Below, one piece after another: positions 10,975 to 24,789 of a stretch of 49,477 nt of DNA (position 1 is the first letter of the stretch; each line of letters opens with the position of its first letter). This DNA comes from Nemertoderma westbladi (lineage: Eukaryota; Xenacoelomorpha; Nemertodermatida; Nemertodermatidae). The position numbers and the translations under genes were made by a program. Below the pieces are notes generated by a model. That model had not been told where the DNA came from. It was given only the letters and a program-made list of their open reading frames with translations, and did not search any database. Location: positions 1-49,477 of the forward strand of contig JAUCBJ010003472.1 of the NCBI GenBank assembly GCA_032718475.1, read 5' to 3'.

Positions 10975-13060
10975 TATTTAAAATATATGTAATGCAGATG
11001 GAATGCAGCATGTTGACAAAATAATGAGGTCCGGTACCAGTGATTTTTTATTAGAACAACAAACAGTAAGACCAACCAGACAAGCGGAGAAAGAAAAAAT
11101 GATGTTATGTTATTAAAAGGACTAATGCCATGATTAAAAATATTAAGAAATTAAATTTGAACATTAATAAACAATAAATTTGAACATTAATAAATTTAGC
11201 AACAGAAAAAACATTCACTGAAATTTACAATGTTAACCAAGTACGAATAAATTTAAAACAATATTATATCACTTGTTATAAAATATGACAAACAAAGGAT
11301 TTAAAAATAATTGAAAAGAAAATGGAAATTGCCAAAATGATTGGCAAAAGTGATATCTTCATTAATATCCAATGATTAATATCATTAGAGACTCTACTAC
11401 AACATGTAATTATTCAATTAATACATGAAAAAAAAACACAAAAATATTACAAATGAAAGTAACGAAATATCCGAGTAATCACGATATTGTTATTAATAAT
11501 ATCCGAATATTTATTTACTGAAATAACAAACAAATGAAATAAATTACTAAGAACATAACGATTAGTGGAAAAAAAACTATTTATTTCATCATGCCAGGAA
11601 ATAAAGCGAGAAACTCGCCTACAATTAATTTACACATCCTAATCGCTTTGAAAGGGGAGCAAAAGGCTTCATACTACTACAGTGTGTTTTGGTTAAAATG
11701 GACGGAAATAGTTGTAAATGGATGATAAATGGCCAATAGAAAAATACCATGAGGCTCGAAGGATCAAGCAATATAACTTTCCCTCACATTTTAACCAATA
11801 ACTTGAGTTTGAGAAAATATACAAACAAACTGCTGGGCAGAGAAGCAGCAATTACTACACGAATTCAATAGACCTTTAAACATAAACTTATAATTCTTAT
11901 ATAAACTATAAATATATAACATAATAACAATTTTAATTGATTTAATTAATTAAAAACAAATAATATGCATTGCCTATAACCGATATATCTTGGATTGATT
12001 AAGTTGTCTACGTGGGTAATCCACACCATCCCACGCGACCACCAGGTATAAACACGCATCTTAACGAAACAACTAGATCGACCATAACTTCAAACATTTA
12101 ACACTTTTATAAATTTTAACAGATAAACTTCTAAATAAAGATTGGTATTGAAATTCTAAGGAAGACGCAAAAGGCTATTATTAGGAGACAGAGACTGGAC
12201 AAACATGTGGGGTACTACTAGCCAAGCCAGTATGCGTCTAGTTACCCAAATATAGTCTAACCATATAGAAATGATCGAATACACAATCAAATGGAAAACT
12301 AAGTACTGACACAACATCCTCCAAATTCTAGAAAATTCGGTTTCCATGGACAAAATATGTAGAGAAATGAAACGGTTGTTAGGTGATCATTTGGGATTAG
12401 GTTGAGGAATGGAAATGGAAAAATAGTTAGAGACCCGAAATGTTCCACTTAATTAAATATTTGTAAACCGTTAAAAAATGATATTTAATACAATGTGATT
12501 ATAATCAAATAAAAAGAATGATCAGAGTTTAAAATCTACAAATTAGTTGAAACCAATAAATATCGCAATTACTCGAATAAAGGCCGATCTCAACGAATTT
12601 CCAACCCAGGTACTGATCAAGTTGCTCCAAAAACCTAGCCCAGATTTCAGCAACTTTAATGAAATTTCGCGTGCGAAATTTAGAGGAAATTATCAATTAT
12701 ATAGAGAAACTAAAGTTTCCTGACGAGTTGTAATTGTGTAAATAAAACAGCTTTACGCATAAAATCGCAAGTTTTCTGTTTCTCGAATAAACCAAAGGCA
12801 TAAATTATAAATGTATAAACTTGTAATTATGAGCGTTTATTCGAGTAAATACGGTTTGAGGAATGAGAATTCGTTAAACATAGAAAAAAACATTGAATTC
12901 CCAGCGTTGCACCGTTCTAACAAATAAATATCAACTCATCGTAATTCGCACCAATATGAGACTCACAGAGACCACCATTGTTACTATAAAAGGAATTAGG
13001 TTATCTGTAGAAGTTGTTTTATATTCTTCGGGGTTGTTTCGTCGTTTAAATGTTTCGTTG
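10975..13060. other. AT-rich interval without a gene
   Basis: About 2.1 kb of strongly AT-rich sequence. Several short open frames occur on both strands, none with recognisable motifs. A ttttggttaaaatgg word near 11686 resembles the core of the dispersed repeat family. The AT-rich satellite begins at its right edge. Confidence 0.5.
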
Positions 13061-13221
13061 TGTACCTAAAGTAATAATAACATTACAGTCAATATAAAGT
13101 AATAATAACATTACAGTCAATATAAAGTAATAATAACATTAACGTTAATATAAAGTAATAATAACATTACAGTCAATATATAGTAATAAACATTACAGTC
13201 AATATAAAGTAATAAACATTA

Positions 13222-13458
13222 GGGTCAGAGTAAAATGCGGATCCGGATCCGGATCCGGATTCTACATTTAACATTGTCCCTACGGAAGTCGATTTTTTTT
13301 ACATTTTTATAACTCCCAAAAATAAAACTATAACCTGTTCAATTGACTTCAGTTTATTGTTTTGGTTAAAATAACGTGACACTGTAACCTGCTCCTTTCC
13401 CTTAATTGATAATTTTGGAATCCGGATCCGGATCCGGATCCGCGTTTTACACCTACCC
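13222..13458. mobile_element. 237-bp TIR element with GGATCC hexamer ends, inside the satellite
   Basis: Both ends carry the same inverted text: GGGT, six to eight variable bases, gtaaaa, then gcggatccggatccggatcc leading to ggatt. The unit ggatcc is repeated three to four times on each side. TA dinucleotides flank both ends (13220-13221 and 13459-13460), consistent with a TA target duplication. Between the ends lies a copy of the dispersed repeat family (about 13300-13402). No open reading frame of note is present, so it is MITE-like. The superfamily is uncertain; a TA duplication is compatible with Tc1/mariner. Confidence 0.75.
13300..13402 (+). repeat. Dispersed-family copy within the 237-bp insert
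   Basis: The words aaaataaaactataacctg, ttattgttttggttaaaata and cactgtaacctgctcctttc are shared with 10141-10226 (inverse) and 48925-48995 (direct). It occupies nearly the whole interior between the hexamer-bearing ends. Confidence 0.75.
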
Positions 13459-16400
13459 TAAACATTACAGTCAATATAAAGTAATAAACATTACAGTCAA
13501 TATAAAGTAATAATAACATTACAGTCAATATAAAGTAATAATAACATTAACGTTAATATAAAGTAATAATAACATTACAGTCAATATATAGTAATAAACA
13601 TTACAGTCAATATAAAGTAATAAACATTACAGTCAATATAAAGTAATAAACATTACAGTCAATATAAAGTAATAATAACATTACAGTCAATATAGAGTAA
13701 TAAACATTACAGTCAATATAAAGTAATAAACATTACAGTCAATATAAAGTAATAAACATTACAGTCAATATAAAGTAATAATAACATTACAGTCAATATA
13801 AAGTAATAATAACATTACAGTCAATATAAAGTAATAATAACATTACAGTCAATATAAAGTAATAAACATTACAGTCAATATAAAGTAATAATAACATTAC
13901 AGTCAATATAAAGTAATAATAACATTACAGTCAATATAAAGTAATAAACATTACAGTCAATATAAAGTAATAAACATTACAGTCAATACGGTATAAAGTA
14001 ATAAACATTACAGTCAATATAAAGTAATAAACATTACAGTCAATATAAAGTAATAAACATTACAGTCAATATAAAGTAATAAACATTACAGTCAATATAA
14101 AGTAATAATAACATTACAGTCAATATAAAGTAATAATAACATTACAGTCAATATAAAGTAATAATAACATTACAGTCAATATAAAGTAATAAACATTACA
14201 GTCAATATAAAGTAATAATAACATTACAGTCAATATAAAGTAATAATAACATTACAGTCAATATAAAGTAATAATAACATTACAGTCAATATAAAGTAAT
14301 AAACATTACAGTCAATATAAAGTAATAATAACATTACAGTCAATATAAAGTAATAATTACATTACCGTCAATATAAAGTAATAATAACATTACAGTCAAT
14401 ATAAAGTAATAATAACATTACCGTCAATATAAAGTAATAATAACATTACAGTCAATATAAAGTAATAAACATTACAGTCAATATAAAGTAATAAACATTA
14501 CAGTCAATATAAAGTAATAAACATTACCGTCAATAAAAAGTAATAATAACATTACAGTCAATATAAAGTAATAAACATTACAGTCAATATAAAGTAATAA
14601 ACATTACAGTCAATATAAAGTAATAAACATTACAGTCAATATAAAGTAATAATTACATTACCGTCAATATAAAGTAATAATAACATTACAGTCAATATAA
14701 AGTAATAATAACATTACCGTCAATATAAAGTAATAATAACATTACAGTCAATATAAAGTAATAATTACATTACCGTCAATATAAAGTAATAATAACATTA
14801 CAGTCAATATAAAGTAATAATTACATTACCGTCAATATAAAGTAATAATAACATTACAGTCAATATAAAGTAATAATAACATTACCGTCAATATAAAGTA
14901 ATAATAACATTACAGTCAATATAAAGTAATAAACATTACAGTCAATATAAAGTAATAATAACATTACAGTCAATATAAAGTAATAATAACATTACAGTCA
15001 ATATAAAGTAAAAATAACATTAACGTTAATATAAAGTAATAATAACATTACAGTCAATATATAGTAATAAACATTACAGTCAATATAAAGTAATAAACAT
15101 TACAGTCAATATAAAGTAATAAACATTACAGTCAATATAAAGTAATAATAACATTACAGTCAATATAAAGTAATAATAACATTAACGTTAATATAAAGTA
15201 ATAATAACATTACAGTCAATATATAGTAATAAACATTACAGTCAATATAAAGTAATAAACATTACAGTCAATATAAAGTAATAAACATTACAGTCAATAT
15301 AAAGTAATAATAACATTACAGTCAATATAAAGTAATAATAACATTACAGTCAATATAAAGTAATAAACATTACAGTCAATATAAAGTAATAATAACATTA
15401 CAGTCAATATAAAGTAATAATAACATTACAGTCAATATAAAGTAATAATAACATTACAGTCAATATAAAGTAATAAACATTACAGTCAATATAAAGTAAT
15501 AATAACATTACAGTCAATATAAAGTAATAATAACATTACAGTCAATATAAAGTAATAAACATTACAGTCAATATAAACTAATAAACATTACAGTCAATAT
15601 AAAGTAATAATAACATTACCGTCAATATAAAGTAATAATAACATTACAGTCAATATAAAGTAATAATAACATTACAGTCAATATAAAGTAATAAACATTA
15701 CAGTCAATTTAAAGTAATAATAACATTACAGTCAATATAAAGTAATAATAACATTACAGTCAATATAAAGTAATAATAACATTACAGTCAATATAAAGTA
15801 ATAATAACATTACAGTCAATATAAAGTAATAATTACATTACCGTCAATATAAAGTAATAATTACATTACCGTCAATATAAAGTAATAATAACATTACAGT
15901 CAATATAAAGTAATAATAACATTACCGTCAATATAAAGTAATAATAACATTACAGTCAATATAAAGTAATAAACATTACAGTCAATATAAAGTAATAAAC
16001 ATTACAGTCAATATAAAGTAATAAACATTACAGTCAATATAAAGTAATAATAACATTACAGTCAATATAAAGTAATAATTACATTACCGTCAATATAAAG
16101 TAATAATAACATTACAGTCAATATAAAGTAATAATAACATTACCGTCAATATAAAGTAATAATAACATTACAGTCAATATAAAGTAATAAACATTACAGT
16201 CAATATAAAGTAATAAACATTACAGTCAATATAAAGTAATAAACATTACCGTCAATAAAAAGTAATAATAACATTACAGTCAATATAAAGTAATAAACAT
16301 TACAGTCAATATAAAGTAATAAACATTACAGTCAATATAAAGTAATAAACATTACAGTCAATATAAAGTAATAATTACATTACCGTCAATATAAAGTAAT

Positions 16401-19400
16401 AATAACATTACAGTCAATATAAAGTAATAATAACATTACCGTCAATATAAAGTAATAATAACATTACAGTCAATATAAAGTAATAATTACATTACCGTCA
16501 ATATAAAGTAATAATAACATTACAGTCAATATAAAGTAATAATTACATTACCGTCAATATAAAGTAATAATAACATTACAGTCAATATAAAGTAATAATA
16601 ACATTACCGTCAATATAAAGTAATAATAACATTACAGTCAATATAAAGTAATAAACATTACAGTCAATATAAAGTAATAATAACATTACAGTCAATATAA
16701 AGTAATAATAACATTACAGTCAATATAAAGTAATAATAACATTAACGTTAATATAAAGTAATAATAACATTACAGTCAATATATAGTAATAAACATTACA
16801 GTCAATATAAAGTAATAAACATTACAGTCAATATAAAGTAATAAACATTACAGTCAATATAAAGTAATAATAACATTACAGTCAATATAAAGTAATAATA
16901 ACATTAACGTTAATATAAAGTAATAATAACATTACAGTCAATATATAGTAATAAACATTACAGTCAATATAAAGTAATAAACATTACAGTCAATATAAAG
17001 TAATAAACATTACAGTCAATATAAAGTAATAATAACATTACAGTCAATATAAAGTAATAATAACATTACAGTCAATATAAAGTAATAATAACATTACAGT
17101 CAATATAAAGTAATAAACATTACAGTCAATATAAAGTAATAATAACATTACAGTCAATATAAAGTAATAATAACATTACAGTCAATATAAAGTAATAATA
17201 ACATTACAGTCAATATAAAGTAATAATAACATTACAGTCAATATAAAGTAATAATAACATTACAGTCAATATAAAGTAATAAACATTACAGTCAATATAA
17301 AGTAATAATAACATTACAGTCAATATAAAGTAATAATAACATTACAGTCAATATAAAGTAATAAACATTACAGTCAATATAAACTAATAAACATTACAGT
17401 CAATATAAAGTAATAATAACATTACCGTCAATATAAAGTAATAATAACATTACAGTCAATATAAAGTAATAATAACATTACCGTCAATATAAAGTAATAA
17501 ACATTACAGTCAATATAAAGTAATAAACATTACAGTCAATATAAAGTAATAAACATTACAGTCAATATAAAGTAATAATAACATTACCGTCAATATAAAG
17601 TAATAATAACATTACAGTCAATATAAAGTAATAATAACATTACAGTCAATATAAAGTAATAAACATTACAGTCAATTTAAAGTAATAATAACATTACAGT
17701 CAATATAAAGTAATAATAACATTACAGTCAATATAAAGTAATAATAACATTACAGTCAATATAAAGTAATAATAACATTACAGTCAATATAAAGTAATAA
17801 TTACATTACCGTCAATATAAAGTAATAATTACATTACCGTCAATATAAAGTAATAATAACATTACAGTCAATATAAAGTAATAATAACATTACCGTCAAT
17901 ATAAAGTAATAATAACATTACAGTCAATATAAAGTAATAAACATTACAGTCAATATAAAGTAATAAACATTACAGTCAATATAAAGTAATAAACATTACA
18001 GTCAATATAAAGTAATAATAACATTACAGTCAATATAAAGTAATAATTACATTACCGTCAATATAAAGTAATAATAACATTACAGTCAATATAAAGTAAT
18101 AATAACATTACCGTCAATATAAAGTAATAATAACATTACAGTCAATATAAAGTAATAAACATTACAGTCAATATAAAGTAATAAACATTACAGTCAATAT
18201 AAAGTAATAAACATTACCGTCAATATAAAGTAATAATAACATTACAGTCAATATAAAGTAATAAACATTACAGTCAATATAAAGTAATAAACATTACAGT
18301 CAATATAAAGTAATAAACATTACAGTCAATATAAAGTAATAATTAAATTACCGTCAATATAAAGTAATAATAACATTACAGTCAATATAAAGTAATAATA
18401 ACATTACCGTCAATATAAAGTAATAATAACATTACAGTCAATATAAAGTAATAAACATTACAGTCAATATAAAGTAATAAACATTACAGTCAATATAAAG
18501 TAATAAACATTACCGTCAATATAAAGTAATAATAACATTACAGTCAATATAAAGTAATAAACATTACAGTCAATATAAAGTAATAAACATTACAGTCAAT
18601 ATAAAGTAATAAACATTACAGTCAATATAAAGTAATAATTAAATTACCGTCAATATAAAGTAATAAACATTACAGTCAATATAAAGTAATAATAACATTA
18701 CAGTCAATATAAAGTAATAATTACATTACCGTCAATATAAAGTAATAATAACATTACAGTCAATATAAAGTAATAATTACATTACCGTCAATAAAAAGTA
18801 ATAATAACATTACAGTCAATATAAAGTAATAATAACATTACCGTCAATATAAAGTAATAATAACATTACAGTCAATATAAAGTAATAAACATTACAGTCA
18901 ATATAAAGTAATAAACATTACAGTCAATATAAAGTAATAATAACATTACAGTCAATATAAAGTAATAATAACATTACCGTCAATATAAAGTAATAATAAC
19001 ATTACAGTCAATATAAAGTAATAATAACATTACAGTCAATATAAAGTAATAATTACATTACCGTCAATATAAAGTAATAATTACATTACCGTCAATATAA
19101 AGTAATAATAACATTACAGTCAATATAAAGTAATAATAACATTACCGTCAATATAAAGTAATAATAACATTACAGTCAATATAAAGTAATAAACATTACA
19201 GTCAATATAAAGTAATAAACATTACAGTCAATATAAAGTAATAAACATTACAGTCAATATAAAGTAATAATAACATTACAGTCAATATAAAGTAATAAAC
19301 ATTACAGTCAATATAAAGTAATAAACATTACAGTCAATATAAAGTAATAAACATTACAGTCAATATAAAGTAATAATAACATTACCGTCAATATAAAGTA

Positions 19401-22400
19401 ATAATAACATTACAGTCAATATAAAGTAATAATTACATTACCGTCAATATAAAGTAATAATAACATTACAGTCAATATAAAGTAATAAACATTACAGTCA
19501 ATATAAACTAATAAACATTACAGTCAATATAAAGTAATAAACATTACAGTCAATATAAAGTAATAATTACATTACCGTCAATATAAAGTAATAATTACAT
19601 TACCGTCAATATAAAGTAATAATAACATTACCGTCAATATAAAGTAATAATAACATTAACGTCAATATAAAGTAATAAACATTACAGTCAATATAAAGTA
19701 ATAAACATTACAGTCAATATAAAGTAATAAACATTACAGTCAATATAAAGTAATAAACATTACAGTCAATATAAAGTAATAAACATTACAGTCAATATAA
19801 AGTAATAATTACATTACCGTCAATATAAAGTAATAATTACATTACCGTCAATATAAAGTAATAATAACATTACCGTCAATATAAAGTAATAATAACATTA
19901 CAGTCAATATAAAGTATTAAACATTACAGTCAATATAAAGTAATAAACATTACAGTCAATATAAAGTAATAATAACATTACAGTCAATATAAAGTAATAA
20001 ACATTACAGTCAATATAAACTAATAAACATTACAGTCAATATAAAGTAATAAACATTACAGTCAATATAAAGTAATAAACATTACAGTCAATATAAAGTA
20101 ATAAACATTACAGTCAATATAAAGTAATAAACATTACAGTCAATATAAACTAATAAACATTACAGTCAATATAAAGTAATAAACATTACAGTCAATATAA
20201 AGTAATAAACATTACAGTCAATATAAAGTAATAATTACATTACAGTCAATATAAAGTAATAATAACAATACAGTCAATATAAAGTAATAATAACATTACA
20301 GTCAATATAAAGTAATAATAACATTACAGTCAATATAAAGTAATAATAACATTACCGTCAATATAAAGTAATAATAACATTACAGTCAATATATAGTAAT
20401 AAACATTACAGTCAATATAAAGTAATAATAACATTACAGTCAATATAAAGTAATAATAACATTACAGTCAATATAAAGTAATAATAACATTACAGTCAAT
20501 ATAAAGTAATAAACATTACAGTCAATATAAAGTAATAATAACATTACAGTCAATATAAAGTAATAAACATTACAGTCAATATAAAGTAATAAACATTACA
20601 GTCAATATAAAGTAATAAACATTACAGTCAATATAAAGTAATAAACATTACAGTCAATATAAAGTAATAAACATTACAGTCAATATAAACTAATAAACAT
20701 TACAGTCAATATAAAGTAATAAACATTACAGTCAATATAAAGTAATAAACATTACAGTCAATATAAAGTAATAATTACATTACAGTCAATATAAAGTAAT
20801 AATAACAATACAGTCAATATAAAGTAATAATAACATTACAGTCAATATAAAGTAATAATAACATTACAGTCAATATAAAGTAATAATAACATTACCGTCA
20901 ATATAAAGTAATAATAACATTACAGTCAATATATAGTAATAAACATTACAGTCAATATAAAGTAATAATAACATTACAGTCAATATAAAGTAATAATAAC
21001 ATTACAGTCAATATAAAGTAATAAACATTACAGTCAATATAAAGTAATAATAACATTACCGTCAATATAAAGTAATAATAACATTACAGTCAATATAAAG
21101 TAATAATTACATTACCGTCAATATAAAGTAATAATAACATTACCGTCAATATAAAGTAATAATAACATTACAGTCAATATAAAGTAATAAACATTACAGT
21201 CAATATAAACTAATAAACATTACAGTCAATATAAAGTAATAAACATTACAGTCAATATAAAGTAATAATTACATTACCGTCAATATAAAGTAATAATTAC
21301 ATTACCGTCAATATAAAGTAATAATAACATTACAGTCAATATAAAGTAATAAACATTACAGTCAATATAAACTAATAAACATTACAGTCAATATAAAGTA
21401 ATAAACATTACAGTCAATATAAAGTAATAATTACATTACCGTCAATATAAAGTAATAATTACATTACCGTCAATATAAAGTAATAATAACATTACCGTCA
21501 ATATAAAGTAATAATAACATTAACGTCAATATAAAGTAATAAACATTACAGTCAATATAAAGTAATAAACATTACAGTCAATATAAAGTAATAAACATTA
21601 CAGTCAATATAAAGTAATAAACATTACAGTCAATATAAAGTAATAAACATTACAGTCAATATAAAGTAATAATTACATTACCGTCAATATAAAGTAATAA
21701 TTACATTACCGTCAATATAAAGTAATAATAACATTACCGTCAATATAAAGTAATAATAACATTACAGTCAATATAAAGTATTAAACATTACAGTCAATAT
21801 AAAGTAATAAACATTACAGTCAATATAAAGTAATAATAACATTACAGTCAATATAAAGTAATAAACATTACAGTCAATATAAACTAATAAACATTACAGT
21901 CAATATAAAGTAATAAACATTACAGTCAATATAAAGTAATAAACATTACAGTCAATATAAAGTAATAAACATTACAGTCAATATAAAGTAATAAACATTA
22001 CAGTCAATATAAACTAATAAACATTACAGTCAATATAAAGTAATAAACATTACAGTCAATATAAAGTAATAAACATTACAGTCAATATAAAGTAATAATT
22101 ACATTACAGTCAATATAAAGTAATAATAACAATACAGTCAATATAAAGTAATAATAACATTACAGTCAATATAAAGTAATAATAACATTACAGTCAATAT
22201 AAAGTAATAATAACATTACCGTCAATATAAAGTAATAATAACATTACAGTCAATATATAGTAATAAACATTACAGTCAATATAAAGTAATAATAACATTA
22301 CAGTCAATATAAAGTAATAATAACATTACAGTCAATATAAAGTAATAATAACATTACAGTCAATATAAAGTAATAATAACATTACCGTCAATATAAAGTA

Positions 22401-23850
22401 ATAATAACATTACAGTCAATATAAAGTAATAAACATTACAGTCAATATAAAGTAATAATAACATTACAGTCAATATAAAGTAATAATAACATTACAGTCA
22501 ATATAAAGTAATAATAACATTACCGTCAATATAAAGTAATAATAACATTACAGTCAATATAAAGTAATAATAACATTACAGTCAATATAAAGTAATAAAC
22601 ATTACAGTCAATATAAAGTAATAAACATTACAGTCAATATAAAGTAATAATAACATTACAGTCAATATAAAGTAATAATAACATTACAGTCAATATAAAG
22701 TAATAATAACATTACCGTCAATATAAAGTAATAATAACATTACAGTCAATATATAGTAATAAACATTACAGTCAATATAAAGTAATAATAACATTACAGT
22801 CAATATAAAGTAATAATAACATTACAGTCAATATAAAGTAATAATAACATTACAGTCAATATAAAGTAATAATAACATTACCGTCAATATAAAGTAATAA
22901 TAACATTACAGTCAATATATAGTAATAAACATTACAGTCAATATAAAGTAATAATAACATTACAGTCAATATAAAGCAATAATAACATTACAGTCAATAT
23001 AAAGTAATAAACATTACAGTCAATATAAAGTAATAATAACATTACAGTCAATATATAGTAATAAACATTACAGTCAATATAAAGTAATAATAACATTACA
23101 GTCAATATAAAGTAATAAACATTACAGTCAATATAAAGTAATAATAACATTACAGTCAATATAAAGTAATAATAACATTACAGTCAATATAAAGTAATAA
23201 TAACATTACCGTCAATATAAAGTAATAATAACATTACAGTCAATATAAAGTAATAATAACATTACAGTCAATATAAACTATAAAGTAATAAACATTACAG
23301 TCAATATAAAGTAATAAACATTACAGTCAATATAAAGTAATAATAACATTACAGTCAATATAAAGTAATAAACATTACAGTCAATATAAAGTAATAATAA
23401 CAATACAGTCAATATAAAGTAATAATAACATTACAGTCAATATAAAGTAATAATAACATTACCGTCAATATAAAGTAATAATAACATTACAGTCAATATA
23501 AAGTAATAAACATTACAGTCAATATAAAGTAATAATAACATTACAGTCAATATAAAGTAATAATAACATTACCGTCAATATAAAGTAATAATAACATTAC
23601 AGTCAATATAAAGTAATAATAACATTACCGTCAATATAAAGTAATAATAACATTACCGTCAATATAAAGTAATAATAACATTACAGTCAATATAAAGTAA
23701 TAATAACATTACCGTCAATATAAAGTAATAATAACATTACAGTCAATATAAAGTAATAATAACATTAACGTCAATATAAAGTAATAATAACATTAACGTC
23801 AATATAAAGTAAAGTAATATTAACAACATTACAGTCAAGAGACAATATAA

Positions 23851-24785
23851 ATACAAACAATAGAAATAAGCTTCATTATTTACTACAAAACTAATAAACT
23901 ATAACTTAATTATAAATGAAACAAATTATAAATTGTTAATTAAGAAAAATGTCGGCAAGGTTTTCAAAATCAGGAGATAGGAAAGCCGTTGTATTGTTTA
24001 TGTTAAGCCTCGTGAAACTTGATTCAGGTCGGGATTTTACCGAATTAAAATTGTCACTCGAGTGAAAAAATGTGTCATTCAAATTACACTTCAAATATTA
24101 AAAAGACAAGTCGAAAGCGTATCATACAGTAGGGGAAAATCATATTAAGGAAAAAACAATTCCGTGAGTGGTGCAACCATAGAGAGAGAGAGTAATTTGG
24201 TAGGGTAACATTATTACTTTGTCGCGCTACGCACATCCTATTATTCGCGTGGGCTGGTTACGGGAACTGCCTCAGAGGAACCTTCGCTGACAGATGCAAC
24301 GTCTTAATTAACAGTATTGTTGGTTTAACCCTCCCTCCCACACACACAGAGGACATAAACCTAGAGAAAGGCGAACAATGACACCAGGTTCTCATGGAAA
24401 CGCCACGCAACATCTAACGGCAAAATGACGGCTTTAATTAACTCCATTGAATTTAAATAAATTTATCGAGAAACAAAATTCGATAATTTATATTTCCCTC
24501 CCCTTGATATTAATACTTATTGCAGCGACAATCAATAAAGTCATAATATTACAATAAGGGAGGCATTGGACTCGTCAAGTCAGTTGGGAAATTGTGTTAT
24601 CCATACATTAAATAATTCTTAAACAAATGCTGTGATTAATTTTCAGTATTGTTACAAATGTTAACCTAAACAAAACACCTCCGACATCTAAGGACAGTTT
24701 TCATAAAGATCAGTTTGGGCAACTTGTTTAATATGTTTTTGGGTAATGTAGTTTGTTTGAAATCTAACTTTGTGATGCCTACTTT
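23851..24785. other. Interval between the two large arrays, no gene
   Basis: AT-rich, apparently single-copy sequence with a short (AG)n run near 24181. No open frame with recognisable motifs and no repeat termini were seen. Confidence 0.5.
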
Positions 24786-24789
24786 GGGC

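Larger units (their letters stand above)
13062..23850. repeat. 10.8-kb AT-rich satellite, 26/28-bp monomers, about 395 copies
   Basis: Two monomer lengths alternate irregularly. The 28-bp form starts aataataacattacag and ends caatataaagt. The 26-bp form has aataaacatt in place of aataataacatt. Point variants (acagtc/accgtc, ataatt, tatatagt, aaacta, taacgttaat) mark blocks. Exact block copies are visible: marker words at 14531, 15021 and 15183 recur at 16253, 16743 and 16905 (offset 1722 bp each). Words at 19655, 19911 and 20261 recur at 21519, 21775 and 22125 (offset 1864 bp each). The word at 20261 also recurs at 20801 (540 bp). Reading frames in the array are chance products. The array is interrupted at 13222-13458. 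Confidence 0.97.

Noticed and set aside
22938-23159. 73-residue repetitive open frame in the AT-rich satellite
   Set aside because: A chance run of units without stops; neighbouring units close all frames.
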